64,000 nucleotides of DNA. Source: an uncultured Ruminococcus sp. (GTDB lineage: Bacteria > Bacillota > Clostridia > Oscillospirales > Ruminococcaceae). The notes beneath the pieces were generated by a model. It did no database searches. It saw only the letters and a program-made list of their open reading frames with translations, and was not told the DNA's origin. The stretch spans positions 1 through 64,000 of the forward strand of contig UQYK01000003.1 of the NCBI GenBank assembly GCA_900545285.1, in the 5' to 3' direction. Below, piece by piece: positions 36,699-43,950 of the stretch (the stretch's first letter is position 1; each line of letters begins with the position of its first letter). The translations under genes were made by a program, and so were the position numbers.

Positions 36699-37709
36699 AT
36701 GAAACGATTTCTGGCCGCATTTTGTGCGTGTCTGTTTGGTTTTTGCGGTTTAATGACCGGGTGCAGCCGCGATCAGGCCAATACTGCTGCTGTACAGGTT
36801 GTCTGCACTATTTTCCCGGAATATGACTGGGTGCGGCAGATCGTGGGAGATGTGCCGGACGTTGCAGTAACGCTGTTGATTCAGGGCGGCACAGATTTGC
36901 ACAGCTATCAGCCGTCCGTGAAGGATATTGCGGCAATTGCAAAGGCAGATCTCTTCTGTTATGTAGGCGGTGCTTCGGATGAATGGGTGACCAATGTGCT
37001 GCATACGGCCGAAAATGAGCAAGTACGCGTGGTTTCTTTGCTGGATGTGACAGATGCAGACGAAGAACTTGTAACCGAGGGAATGCAGGATGAGGAGCAT
37101 CACCACGAACATGCTCATAATACATCTGCTGCGGAGGCACAGGCAGAGCCGGAGCTGGACGAACATGTGTGGCTGTCACTGCGCCGGGCGCAAATGGCGT
37201 GTACCGCAATCCGGGACGCTCTTTGTGCCCAGGACCCGGCACATGCTGCCGTCTATCAGGAAAACTGTGCGGCCTATCTGAAAAAATTGCAGACGCTGGA
37301 TCAGACTTATGAAACTATGGTACAGCAGGATGCTGTGCGGGATACGATTCTGGTGGCCGACCGGTTTCCCTTCCGCTATCTGGCGGAGGACTATGGAATC
37401 CACTATTACGCGGCATTTCCGGGCTGTTCTGCGGAGACAGAGGCAAGCTTTGAGACCATTGCCTTTTTGTCAGAAAAGCTGACACAGCTGGAACTGCCCT
37501 GTGTTCTTACAACGGAGAGCAGTGATCAGTCCCTGGCGCGGACCATTCTGGAAAGCGCTCATTCAGACAGTGTGATTCTGACTATGGATTCTCTCCAGTC
37601 TGTCACAAAACAGCAGCTGGAGGACGGCGTATCCTATCTGGATCGCATGGAAAACAACTATACCATCTTAAAAGAAGCGCTGACAAGCGGAGAAAAGGAG
37701 ATGCAGTAA
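36699..37709 (+). CDS. Zinc/manganese ABC transporter substrate-binding lipoprotein
   Basis: Cluster A-I metal-binding protein of the ZnuA/AdcA type, anchored outside the membrane. 336 residues with signal peptide and lipobox LMTGC (Cys about 22). Metal ligands by family position: His in GGTDLHSYQPS (about 64-74), a His-rich loop DEEHHHEHAHN (about 131-141), His in DEHVW (about 156), and later His/Asp. The His-rich loop is usual for zinc rather than manganese proteins. The ATG at 36699 is preceded by AAGGAAGG; the longer reading from 36552 covers the promoter and is wrong. First gene of a three-gene importer operon. Confidence 0.92.
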   Translation: MKRFLAAFCACLFGFCGLMTGCSRDQANTAAVQVVCTIFPEYDWVRQIVGDVPDVAVTLLIQGGTDLHSYQPSVKDIAAIAKADLFCYVGGASDEWVTNVLHTAENEQVRVVSLLDVTDADEELVTEGMQDEEHHHEHAHNTSAAEAQAEPELDEHVWLSLRRAQMACTAIRDALCAQDPAHAAVYQENCAAYLKKLQTLDQTYETMVQQDAVRDTILVADRFPFRYLAEDYGIHYYAAFPGCSAETEASFETIAFLSEKLTQLELPCVLTTESSDQSLARTILESAHSDSVILTMDSLQSVTKQQLEDGVSYLDRMENNYTILKEALTSGEKEMQ

Positions 37710-37711
37710 AT

Positions 37712-38416
37712 ATGGCACAGCTTTTTTGTGAAGATATCACGTTGGGATATGAGGGCATTCCGGTAACGGAGCATCTCTCCTTTTCTGTACAGGCAGGAGA
37801 CTATCTGTATATTGTGGGAGAAAACGGTTCCGGAAAAAGTACACTGATGAAAACGATTCTGCGGTTGAAAACCCCGATGAAAGGGAAAATTGAAACTGGT
37901 GACGGCCTGAAACCGGATGAAATCGGCTACTTGCCCCAACAGACAGCAGTACAGCGTGACTTTCCGGCATCAGTGCTGGAAATCGTTCGTTCCGGCTGCC
38001 TGAACCGGTGCGGTCTGCGCCCGTTTTACCGCCGGGAGGAAAAACAGCGTGCCCTGGATAACATGGAACGCCTGGGAATCCGGCATTTGGCCAAGCGGTG
38101 CTACCGGGAACTTTCCGGCGGCCAGCAGCAGCGCGTACTGTTAGCGCGCGCCCTCTGCGCAACGGAAAAAATGCTGCTGCTGGACGAACCAGTGACCGGA
38201 CTGGATCCGAAGGCGCAGGCAGAACTGTATGAACTCATCGGGCAGCTGAACCGGGACGGCATCACCATTTTGATGGTGTCCCATGATATGGAAGCGGCAG
38301 TGAAATACGCCTCCCATATTTTACACATCAGCAAAACGCCGCTGTTCTTCGGTACAAAGGCAGATTATCTCAAAAGTAAAATCGGACAGGCGTTTACACA
38401 GGAAGGGACGGTGTGA
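37712..38416 (+). CDS. Metal ABC transporter ATP-binding protein
   Basis: ATPase of the zinc-type importer, 234 residues. Walker A GENGSGKST (about 34-42), Q-loop in LPQQTA (about 75), signature LSGGQQQR (about 132), Walker B LLLDEP (about 154-159) and switch VSHD (about 189). It begins 2 bases after the binding-protein stop and is followed by the permease 4 bases later. Confidence 0.94.
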   Translation: MAQLFCEDITLGYEGIPVTEHLSFSVQAGDYLYIVGENGSGKSTLMKTILRLKTPMKGKIETGDGLKPDEIGYLPQQTAVQRDFPASVLEIVRSGCLNRCGLRPFYRREEKQRALDNMERLGIRHLAKRCYRELSGGQQQRVLLARALCATEKMLLLDEPVTGLDPKAQAELYELIGQLNRDGITILMVSHDMEAAVKYASHILHISKTPLFFGTKADYLKSKIGQAFTQEGTV

Positions 38417-38420
38417 CAGC

Positions 38421-39272
38421 ATGCATTTCTGGGAAGAATTAACAGGATATCTTTCATTTTCGTTTGTACAATACGCGCTGATTGCCGGCGTACTGATTGC
38501 GCTTTGCTCCTCGTTGCTGGGCGTAACACTGGTATTGAAGCGGTTTTCCGTTATCGGAGACGGCCTGTCGCATGTGGCCTTTGGCGCATTGGCCATTGCG
38601 ACTGTGCTGCACCTGAGCAATTCCATGATTTTGGTAATGCCGGTGACAGTTGTTTGTGCGGTACTGCTGCTCTGCGCCAGCCAGAGTGCGAAAATCAAGG
38701 GAGATGCGGCGATTGCCATGCTCTCTGTCAGTGCGCTGGCGATCGGTTATCTGGTGCAAAACATTTTCTCCTCCTCTGCCAACATTGCCGGGGATGTGTG
38801 CAGCACCCTGTTTGGCTCTACGCTGATTCTCACACTGTCCAAACTGGATGTGTGGATCTGTGTTATTATGTCGGTAGTGGTAATCGGTATATTCCTGCTG
38901 TTTTATCACAAGATTTTTGCGGTCACCTTTGATGAAACATTTGCGGCGGCAACCGGTATCCGGGCGCGGCTGTACAACTTCCTCATTGCAGTGGTAACAG
39001 CGGTAATTATTGTGCTGGCCATGAATCTGGTTGGCTCGCTGCTGACCTCGGCGCTGATCGTCTTTCCGGCGCTGTCTGCGATGCGTCTGTTCCGGAGCTT
39101 TCGGGGCGTGATTTTCTGCGCTGCCGTGATCTCTGTGGTATGCGCCGTGGGTGGTCTGCTGATCTCAATTCTGGCATCTACGCCGGTGGGCGCTACAATT
39201 GTAACTGCCGATCTGGTGGTTTTTCTGGGATGCTGTGGTGCAGGCACTTTGATGCGCCGCCGTATAGTATAA
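38421..39272 (+). CDS. Metal ABC transporter permease
   Basis: ABC-3 type permease of 283 residues with about eight or nine hydrophobic segments. The cytoplasmic contact with the ATPase is seen around GDGLSHVAFGALAI (about 48-61), a family hallmark. Third gene of the importer operon. The end of the operon runs into the next promoter near 39287 with no strong terminator. Confidence 0.93.
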   Translation: MHFWEELTGYLSFSFVQYALIAGVLIALCSSLLGVTLVLKRFSVIGDGLSHVAFGALAIATVLHLSNSMILVMPVTVVCAVLLLCASQSAKIKGDAAIAMLSVSALAIGYLVQNIFSSSANIAGDVCSTLFGSTLILTLSKLDVWICVIMSVVVIGIFLLFYHKIFAVTFDETFAAATGIRARLYNFLIAVVTAVIIVLAMNLVGSLLTSALIVFPALSAMRLFRSFRGVIFCAAVISVVCAVGGLLISILASTPVGATIVTADLVVFLGCCGAGTLMRRRIV

Positions 39273-39286
39273 AATATATTTACGAT

Positions 39287-39316
39287 TTGTTCACTCTAAA
39301 ATAGAATTTTTATGAT
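39287..39316 (+). promoter_or_regulatory. Likely promoter of the dockerin protein gene
   Basis: TTGTTC (39287-39292), 18 bases, TATGAT (39311-39316); weaker than its neighbours. Confidence 0.45.
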
Positions 39317-39353
39317 ATTATGGAGAAAATTATAAAAGGGGGATTTTAAAAGG

Positions 39354-40157
39354 ATGAAACACAAAAACAAATTGCTGGCACTGGCAGCAGCCGGAGTATT
39401 GACCGTAACAGGAATGACCATGCCGGCGGTGCAGGCAGCGTCTGATGATATGTACGATATGTACGGGGATTTGGATGGTGACGGTGCGGTGACCATTTCC
39501 GATGCTTACCGGGCGCTCCGGGCATATTCCAAGGTCAGCGCAGGAGGCGATTCTGGTTTGATGGATTTTCAGCTGACTGCAGCGGATGTAAACCGGGACG
39601 GTTTTGTTACCATTGAGGATGCGTATTATATTCTGAAGTATTATGCGGAACATTTTGCCGGAAACCAGGTGACTTGGGAAGAAATCACCAGAGAAACTGT
39701 GGTTGTGGCAAGTGAACTGTATCAGGAGTATTATGAACCTTTTCTGCGGAATATCAAGTATAAGATTTCAGATACGCTGGGCAGCTATTACTTTGCAGAC
39801 CTGAATCGTGACGGCATCAAGGAACTCATTATACCGCGCTGTACATATGCCTATGATTCCTCTGCCAATGTCTATACGATTTCAGGAAACCGCGTGGTAT
39901 ATGCAGGCACGGCAGGGGATGCTTACGCTACCTATTACTGCAAAAATGGCATTTACTACGGGTATTTCATAAAGGGCGGTAACAGAATAATTCATAAGAT
40001 CACCATGAATCAGACTACTGTAACGACTACTGTTGTAACGCAGGAATACAGTCCCGGAGAGCAGGAAGCAAAGTGGATGCAGGAAATCAAAGATCTGGAA
40101 GAACAATGCGGCCTGCCTACCTATAAACTGGATGATTTCTCACCGTTCTACGAATAA
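39354..40157 (+). CDS. Secreted protein with N-terminal dockerin and unknown C-terminal domain
   Basis: 267 residues. Signal peptide to about residue 28 (AVQAAS). A type I dockerin follows directly (about 36-100) with both calcium loops DLDGDGAVTISDA and DVNRDGFVTIEDA, here placed at the N-terminus rather than the usual C-terminus. The rest (about 105-267) contains ADLNRDGIKELI (about 148), an EF-hand-like acidic repeat, then a beta-rich stretch with Tyr-rich strands; I do not recognise a catalytic family. It is likely carried on the cellulosome or the cell surface. GGGGGAT precedes the ATG. Confidence 0.85.
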   Translation: MKHKNKLLALAAAGVLTVTGMTMPAVQAASDDMYDMYGDLDGDGAVTISDAYRALRAYSKVSAGGDSGLMDFQLTAADVNRDGFVTIEDAYYILKYYAEHFAGNQVTWEEITRETVVVASELYQEYYEPFLRNIKYKISDTLGSYYFADLNRDGIKELIIPRCTYAYDSSANVYTISGNRVVYAGTAGDAYATYYCKNGIYYGYFIKGGNRIIHKITMNQTTVTTTVVTQEYSPGEQEAKWMQEIKDLEEQCGLPTYKLDDFSPFYE

Positions 40158-40175
40158 CCAGACCAATTGATAAAA

Positions 40176-40243
40176 CAAAAACGGCTGTCTGTCGCTTGCC
40201 CCTCTTTCAAAAGAGGGTGAGAAGCGGCAGACAGCCGTTTTTT
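40176..40243. terminator. Bidirectional terminator
   Basis: ACGGCTGTCTG (40181-40191) pairs with CAGACAGCCGT (40228-40238), with an inner CCCTCTTT/AAAGAGGG hairpin; A tract on one side, T tract on the other. It separates two converging genes. Confidence 0.9.
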
Positions 40244-40264
40244 AAAGTGTTAAACTGGTTTCGT

Positions 40265-41719
40265 CTATTGTTTTAATATGGCGGCTAAAATCCGCAGGAT
40301 GGCCGATCCGTAATTCTTTCCGGCCGCCCAGCCCCGGTGCTGGGGATTTTCCTGGATGCCCAGCCAGTCTACATAGGGGGCGCAGCCACGAATGACATAG
40401 GAGAATCGGGGGTCAATTTGTGCCTGATTCAGCGGCGCAGTGTCCGCATAGGCCTTCAGATGCTGAATCTGTGCCCGGATTCCCAGCTGGGGTGTGGCAA
40501 AGGAGTTGCCCTTCATGCCGTTCTGGGTGACGCCCAGGCCGCAGAAATTGTTCTGGTCTAAGGTGACGGCAGAGCCGCGGAAGGCAAAGTTTCCGGTTTC
40601 CAGACAAGCCTGTGCAAAGGCAATGTCGCCCCGTACTCCTTCGGCTTCACCTTCGCTGAGATAATACGGGATCATATCCAGAACGCTCTGTGCTACATTG
40701 GGATTGACAGAGCGGATATATGCCTGCATCTGTTCTACAGTTGTCCGTGCCTGTCCCATGACATAGGTGCGGCCGGCGGCATCGGTTTCCGGTGTCAGTA
40801 TCTTTTTTGTCAAAATGCCGTCTGCATCGGCGGTGTATTCCGTTCCATCAATGGTAATGCTGTCATCGCGGAATAAAGTGCCGTCCTCCTGGAAAAAATA
40901 CAGGTTATCCCCGATGGTTTGCAAGCCTGTTTCCATGGCACCCTCTGCATTAAAATAGTAGGTCTCATCTCCTGCGGTTTGCATCCCGGTCTGCACGCCG
41001 GTATTTGTGATGTAATAGATGCTGTCGTCTATGGTGCACAATCCCTGACGGCACATGCCGGTGTCGCTGTCGAAATAGTAGCGGCCGCCCTGAATGGTGA
41101 CCCATCCGGTGACCTGCTTTCCATCATCGCCGAACTGATACCAGGTGTCGCCGATCTGCACATCCCCTGTGACAATCACACCGGAAGCATCTGCATAATA
41201 CCGTGCGCCGTCCTCATAGGTAAAATAGCCGGTTTGCAGTGCACCATGGGAATCCAGCAGGTATACAGCATCCTTTCCGGAGTCATTGCCGTCCAGATCT
41301 ACCAGGCCGACCTGTCTGCCGGTGTATTTTCCGTCCCACCGGTCTGCATAATAGATCTGATCCCCAATGTGAATCCAGCCCCACTGGCGTTCGTGGGTTT
41401 CTGCATTATAATAGAAGCGTGCGCCGTCTACTGTCTGCCATCCGGTGCGCAGAACGCCGTCCGGTGCGAACAGATAAACCTTTCCGTCAATGGTGGTTTC
41501 GCCGGAAACCGCATTGCCGTCTTCATCAAAGTACTGCCACTCGCCGCCTATGGTTTTTTCCCAGGTTGCAGGCGTGCCAGTTGCACGAACCTGGGTCAGC
41601 GGTGTGCTGCCGGTAGCCAGTGGGGGCGTGTCGCCGGCATCTGCTGCCGCTGCGGAAAATCCGCCGATGCAAAGTGCACCGCAGACTACCGCCAGAGAAA
41701 GTAAAATGGTATGTAGTTT
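40265..41719 (-). CDS. Cell-wall glucosaminidase with cell-wall-binding repeats
   Basis: Secreted peptidoglycan hydrolase, 484 residues. Signal peptide to about 30 (SAAAADA). About twelve aromatic-rich repeats of the choline/cell-wall-binding type (about 50-320), for example GWQTVDGARFYYNAET and TGWVTIQGGRYYFDSD. The C-terminal domain (about 330-484) matches endo-beta-N-acetylglucosaminidases, with the catalytic Glu in FAQACLETGNFAF and the NNFCGLG strand. The ATG at 41719 is preceded by AGGAGG on the minus strand; a reading from 41773 passes a palindrome. Likely role: wall turnover or daughter-cell separation. Confidence 0.88.
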   Translation of the reverse strand, partial: KLHTILLSLAVVCGALCIGGFSAAAADAGDTPPLATGSTPLTQVRATGTPATWEKTIGGEWQYFDEDGNAVSGETTIDGKVYLFAPDGVLRTGWQTVDGARFYYNAETHERQWGWIHIGDQIYYADRWDGKYTGRQVGLVDLDGNDSGKDAVYLLDSHGALQTGYFTYEDGARYYADASGVIVTGDVQIGDTWYQFGDDGKQVTGWVTIQGGRYYFDSDTGMCRQGLCTIDDSIYYITNTGVQTGMQTAGDETYYFNAEGAMETGLQTIGDNLYFFQEDGTLFRDDSITIDGTEYTADADGILTKKILTPETDAAGRTYVMGQARTTVEQMQAYIRSVNPNVAQSVLDMIPYYLSEGEAEGVRGDIAFAQACLETGNFAFRGSAVTLDQNNFCGLGVTQNGMKGNSFATPQLGIRAQIQHLKAYADTAPLNQAQIDPRFSYVIRGCAPYVDWLGIQENPQHRGWAAGKNYGSAILRILAAILKQ

Positions 41720-41753
41720 CAATCCGATGCCTCCTAAAGTGTCTATTTTTTTG

Positions 41754-41773
41754 GTGCAGCAGCGCTGCTGCAC
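41754..41773. promoter_or_regulatory. Perfect 20-bp palindrome in the glucosaminidase leader
   Basis: GTGCAGCAGCGCTGCTGCAC is a perfect palindrome between the promoter and the binding site of the glucosaminidase gene. It may be an operator or an mRNA hairpin near the 5' end. Confidence 0.6.
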
Positions 41774-41786
41774 GCGTATCCATTTT

Positions 41787-41815
41787 ATTATATCACATTT
41801 TGTTCAGAAATGCAA
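41787..41815 (-). promoter_or_regulatory. Promoter of the glucosaminidase gene
   Basis: On the minus strand TTGCAT (41810-41815), 17 bases, TATAAT (41787-41792). Confidence 0.78.
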
Positions 41816-41970
41816 CCTTTTTTTGTGCAAATAGCTGGTTTTCAAAAGGAAAACGCGAGATCTGCCGTATTCTGTACAGGGAAGCGAAGATTTTCGTCAC
41901 TTTTACAGAAAAACGCTATAGAATATGACTGCTTTTTGGAATGGATAAGAAAAAAATAACGTAGAATTTG

Positions 41971-41999
41971 TTGACAATACCTCGAAAATTCGGTATAAT
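41971..41999 (+). promoter_or_regulatory. Promoter of the HD-domain operon
   Basis: TTGACA (41971-41976), 17 bases, TATAAT (41994-41999); perfect consensus. The 150 bases before it, back to the leftward promoter, show nothing else. Confidence 0.87.
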
Positions 42000-42003
42000 G
42001 TTG

Positions 42004-42130
42004 ATAGGAAAGACGCAGGAGGCGTTTTCTGCGTGACTTTCCGGATGCAGAGTCTGTAGGGGATTTCAGCAGATGCGGACAAGATGTATCTGCTTTTTTG
42101 GGATGAAACAGATTCTCAGGGAGGAGACTT
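42004..42130 (+). promoter_or_regulatory. Attenuator-like leader before the HD-domain gene
   Basis: The first transcribed bases form a strong hairpin: GGAAAG-ACGCAG (42007-42018) pairs with CTGCGT-CTTTCC (42029-42034 and 42037-42042). A terminator follows, AGCAGAT (42068-42074) with ATCTGCT (42088-42094) and six T, 30 bases before the start codon. ATGCAGA (42045-42051) between them could pair with the 3' arm and compete. I recognise no known riboswitch. Confidence 0.6.
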
Positions 42131-42631
42131 ATGTCTTTACAGGAAAAAGAACGTACAGAAGAACTGCGGCAGTATATGATTCCATATCTGGAAAATGAAA
42201 CCGTTTGTTCCATGGATGAATATGTACAGCATGGCACCACCTCTACCTTGCAGCATTGTCTGTCAGTGATGCGTCTCAGCTGTGCGCTTGCGTCCCAGCT
42301 GCATATCCGGGTAAATTATCATAATCTGGCAATTGGTGCATTACTGCATGACTTTTATTTGTATGACTGGCACAATCATCAGGATGAGGGACCGCTGCAC
42401 GGCTTTGCGCATCCGCACATTGCCTGTCGGAATGCAGTGCTGTATTTTCAGGTGTGCCCAGAGATTCAGCATATTATTTCCACCCATATGTGGCCGCTGA
42501 CACTGCGGAACGTGCCGCGTTCCAGAGAGGCTGTCATAGTTTGCCTGGTGGACAAATACTGCTCTACATTGGAGACGCTTGCCGGAATCTGGCACTTTGC
42601 CAGAAGCCGTTGTTTCAGAAGGGAGATATAA
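42131..42631 (+). CDS. HD-domain protein
   Basis: 166-residue cytosolic protein of the HD metal-dependent phosphohydrolase superfamily. The first His is in TLQHCLSVMR (about 40), the HD pair in GALLHDFYLYDW (about 69-80), and later His in HPHIACRN (about 97) and STHMWP (about 117) and Asp in LVDKYCS (about 139) complete the usual metal site. Substrate is unknown; nucleotides are typical. GGGAGGAG precedes the ATG by about 7 bases. It is followed after 2 bases by a CmpB-type membrane protein, a pairing that suggests joint function. Confidence 0.85.
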   Translation: MSLQEKERTEELRQYMIPYLENETVCSMDEYVQHGTTSTLQHCLSVMRLSCALASQLHIRVNYHNLAIGALLHDFYLYDWHNHQDEGPLHGFAHPHIACRNAVLYFQVCPEIQHIISTHMWPLTLRNVPRSREAVIVCLVDKYCSTLETLAGIWHFARSRCFRREI

Positions 42632-42633
42632 AA

Positions 42634-43224
42634 ATGGTAACAAGCTTAGCGGAGTATGTTCTGATCTTTTTTGCATATTCCACACTGGGCTGGTGTATGG
42701 AAATGGTTTATATGGGAGCGCGGGAAAAGCGGATTTCCAACCGTGGATTTCTGTTGGGGCCTTGCTGCCCGATTTATGGAATTGGATTAGTCGGGATTAC
42801 AGCCTTATTCCAGAACAGTCCGTATGGATATTGGATGGTATTCTTCTCGATCATTTTGCTGTGCAGTGTGTTGGAGTACTTTGTCAGCGCCCTGATGGAA
42901 CGGCTATTTCATACGCGCTGGTGGGACTATCACGACATGAAATTTAACATTCACGGCCGGGTTTGCCTGGAAACCATGCTGCCGTTTGGCCTGCTGGGCA
43001 CATTTGCGCTGTATCGGATCAATCCGTTTTTGATGGCGATGTATCACCGGATATCGGGGACGCTTTCTAATATGCTGGTGGCCGGAATGCTGCTGCTATT
43101 GCTGATTGACCTGATTGTTTCGATTTCTGTATTACATACCCTGAATCTTCCGGAGGGAGAACAGGATCACACCGCCGAGATTTCCCGCCGGGTCTGGGAA
43201 GATTTGAAAAAGCGCCTGGGATAA
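42634..43224 (+). CDS. CmpB-type putative ABC transporter membrane protein
   Basis: 196 residues with about five or six membrane segments. The opening YVLIFFAYSTLGWCMEMVY and the GFLLGPCCPIYGIG and ALMERLF-WWDY blocks match the family named ABC_trans_CmpB (COG4905), membrane proteins annotated as putative ABC permeases but lacking clear ATPase partners. The ATG at 42634 follows GGGAGAT; a longer reading from 42454 overlaps the HD gene in another frame and is spurious. The transport role is unproven. Confidence 0.82.
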   Translation: MVTSLAEYVLIFFAYSTLGWCMEMVYMGAREKRISNRGFLLGPCCPIYGIGLVGITALFQNSPYGYWMVFFSIILLCSVLEYFVSALMERLFHTRWWDYHDMKFNIHGRVCLETMLPFGLLGTFALYRINPFLMAMYHRISGTLSNMLVAGMLLLLLIDLIVSISVLHTLNLPEGEQDHTAEISRRVWEDLKKRLG

Positions 43225-43302
43225 AGTGGACAGGCTTTGTGTCTGTTTCGCAGAAACAGGGTGTTTTCCCGTGTTTTTTCACAAATTGAATAAAACTTTT
43301 TC

Positions 43303-43340
43303 GTGCACTTTGCGGTTCTTTGGCAGGGTGCACTTTTTTT
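43303..43340 (+). terminator. Terminator after the CmpB-type gene
   Basis: GTGCAC (43303-43308) pairs with GTGCAC (43328-43333), with an inner TGC/GCA, and seven T. An earlier hairpin CTGTTT/AAACAG near 43243-43259 may help. Confidence 0.72.
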
Positions 43341-43372
43341 GTGACGGCTGTGTGAAAGTTGGAAAAAACCGC

Positions 43373-43431
43373 TTGACAAATTGCATGACAATTGTTATAA
43401 TAGAACAAAGTTATTTCATAACAATGTTATG
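43373..43431 (+). promoter_or_regulatory. Promoter and palindromic operator of the second MarR/ABC operon
   Basis: TTGACA (43373-43378), 17 bases, TATAAT (43396-43401). The 15-base palindrome CATAACAATGTTATG (43417-43431) covers the leader just after the start of transcription, matching the layout of the first MarR operon but with a different sequence. Confidence 0.75.
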
Positions 43432-43455
43432 CGATAGAGCTGGAGGTGAGATGGA

Positions 43456-43950
43456 TTGGAGTGTGAAGCAAATACATTTTTTGGTGTGATGAATGCCTTT
43501 CGCAGCATCAATATGTTTTCGCTTCTGCCGCTTTCCCGGCAGGAGTATATGGTGATGTTCGTCATTTCCAAGAAGCAGGAGACGGATCCGGAGGGGTGTA
43601 CAGTGTCTGCTGTGGCAAAAAAAATGCGTGTGCCCCAGCCGGCAGTGTCCCGCACGCTGCGCGGCCTGGAAAACAACGGCTATATCCAGCGGGAAGTTTG
43701 TCGGACAGACCGCAGGAATACCTATGTGACACTGACAGAGACCGGAGAGACGGAGGTCATGAGGGCCAATCAGCTGCTGGAAGAATTTCACAAGGGAATA
43801 CGAGAGCGCTTTACACAAGAAGAAGCAGACCAGCTCATGGATCTGCTTCGTCGGCTCTGTGCGGCGGCATCCGAGGAACTGGATGCGATGAAGGCCGCAA
43901 GGGCGGCATGTACGAAAGGAGTGAAACATCCCGATGGGGAAACTTTTTAA
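43456..43950 (+). CDS. MarR-family transcriptional regulator
   Basis: 164-residue winged-helix regulator. Recognition-helix region VPQPAVSRTLRGLENNGYI (about 60-78) and the wing with TDRRNTYVTLTETG (about 84-97) are typical. The TTG at 43456 follows GGAGGTGAG by about 6 bases; an ATG five bases earlier is out of frame and an internal ATG at 43489 is the alternative. The 3' end overlaps the exporter gene by 17 bases, so the two are coupled. It likely represses the operon through the palindrome at 43417-43431. Confidence 0.88.
   Translation: MECEANTFFGVMNAFRSINMFSLLPLSRQEYMVMFVISKKQETDPEGCTVSAVAKKMRVPQPAVSRTLRGLENNGYIQREVCRTDRRNTYVTLTETGETEVMRANQLLEEFHKGIRERFTQEEADQLMDLLRRLCAAASEELDAMKAARAACTKGVKHPDGETF

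Noticed and set aside
42454..42633. N-terminal extension of the CmpB-type protein
   Set aside because: It overlaps the HD gene in another frame and has no binding site; the ATG at 42634 has one.
43451..43489. 12-codon frame starting at the ATG just before the second marR
   Set aside because: It shares the binding site with the TTG start of marR; it might be a leader peptide but there is no support beyond the frame itself.
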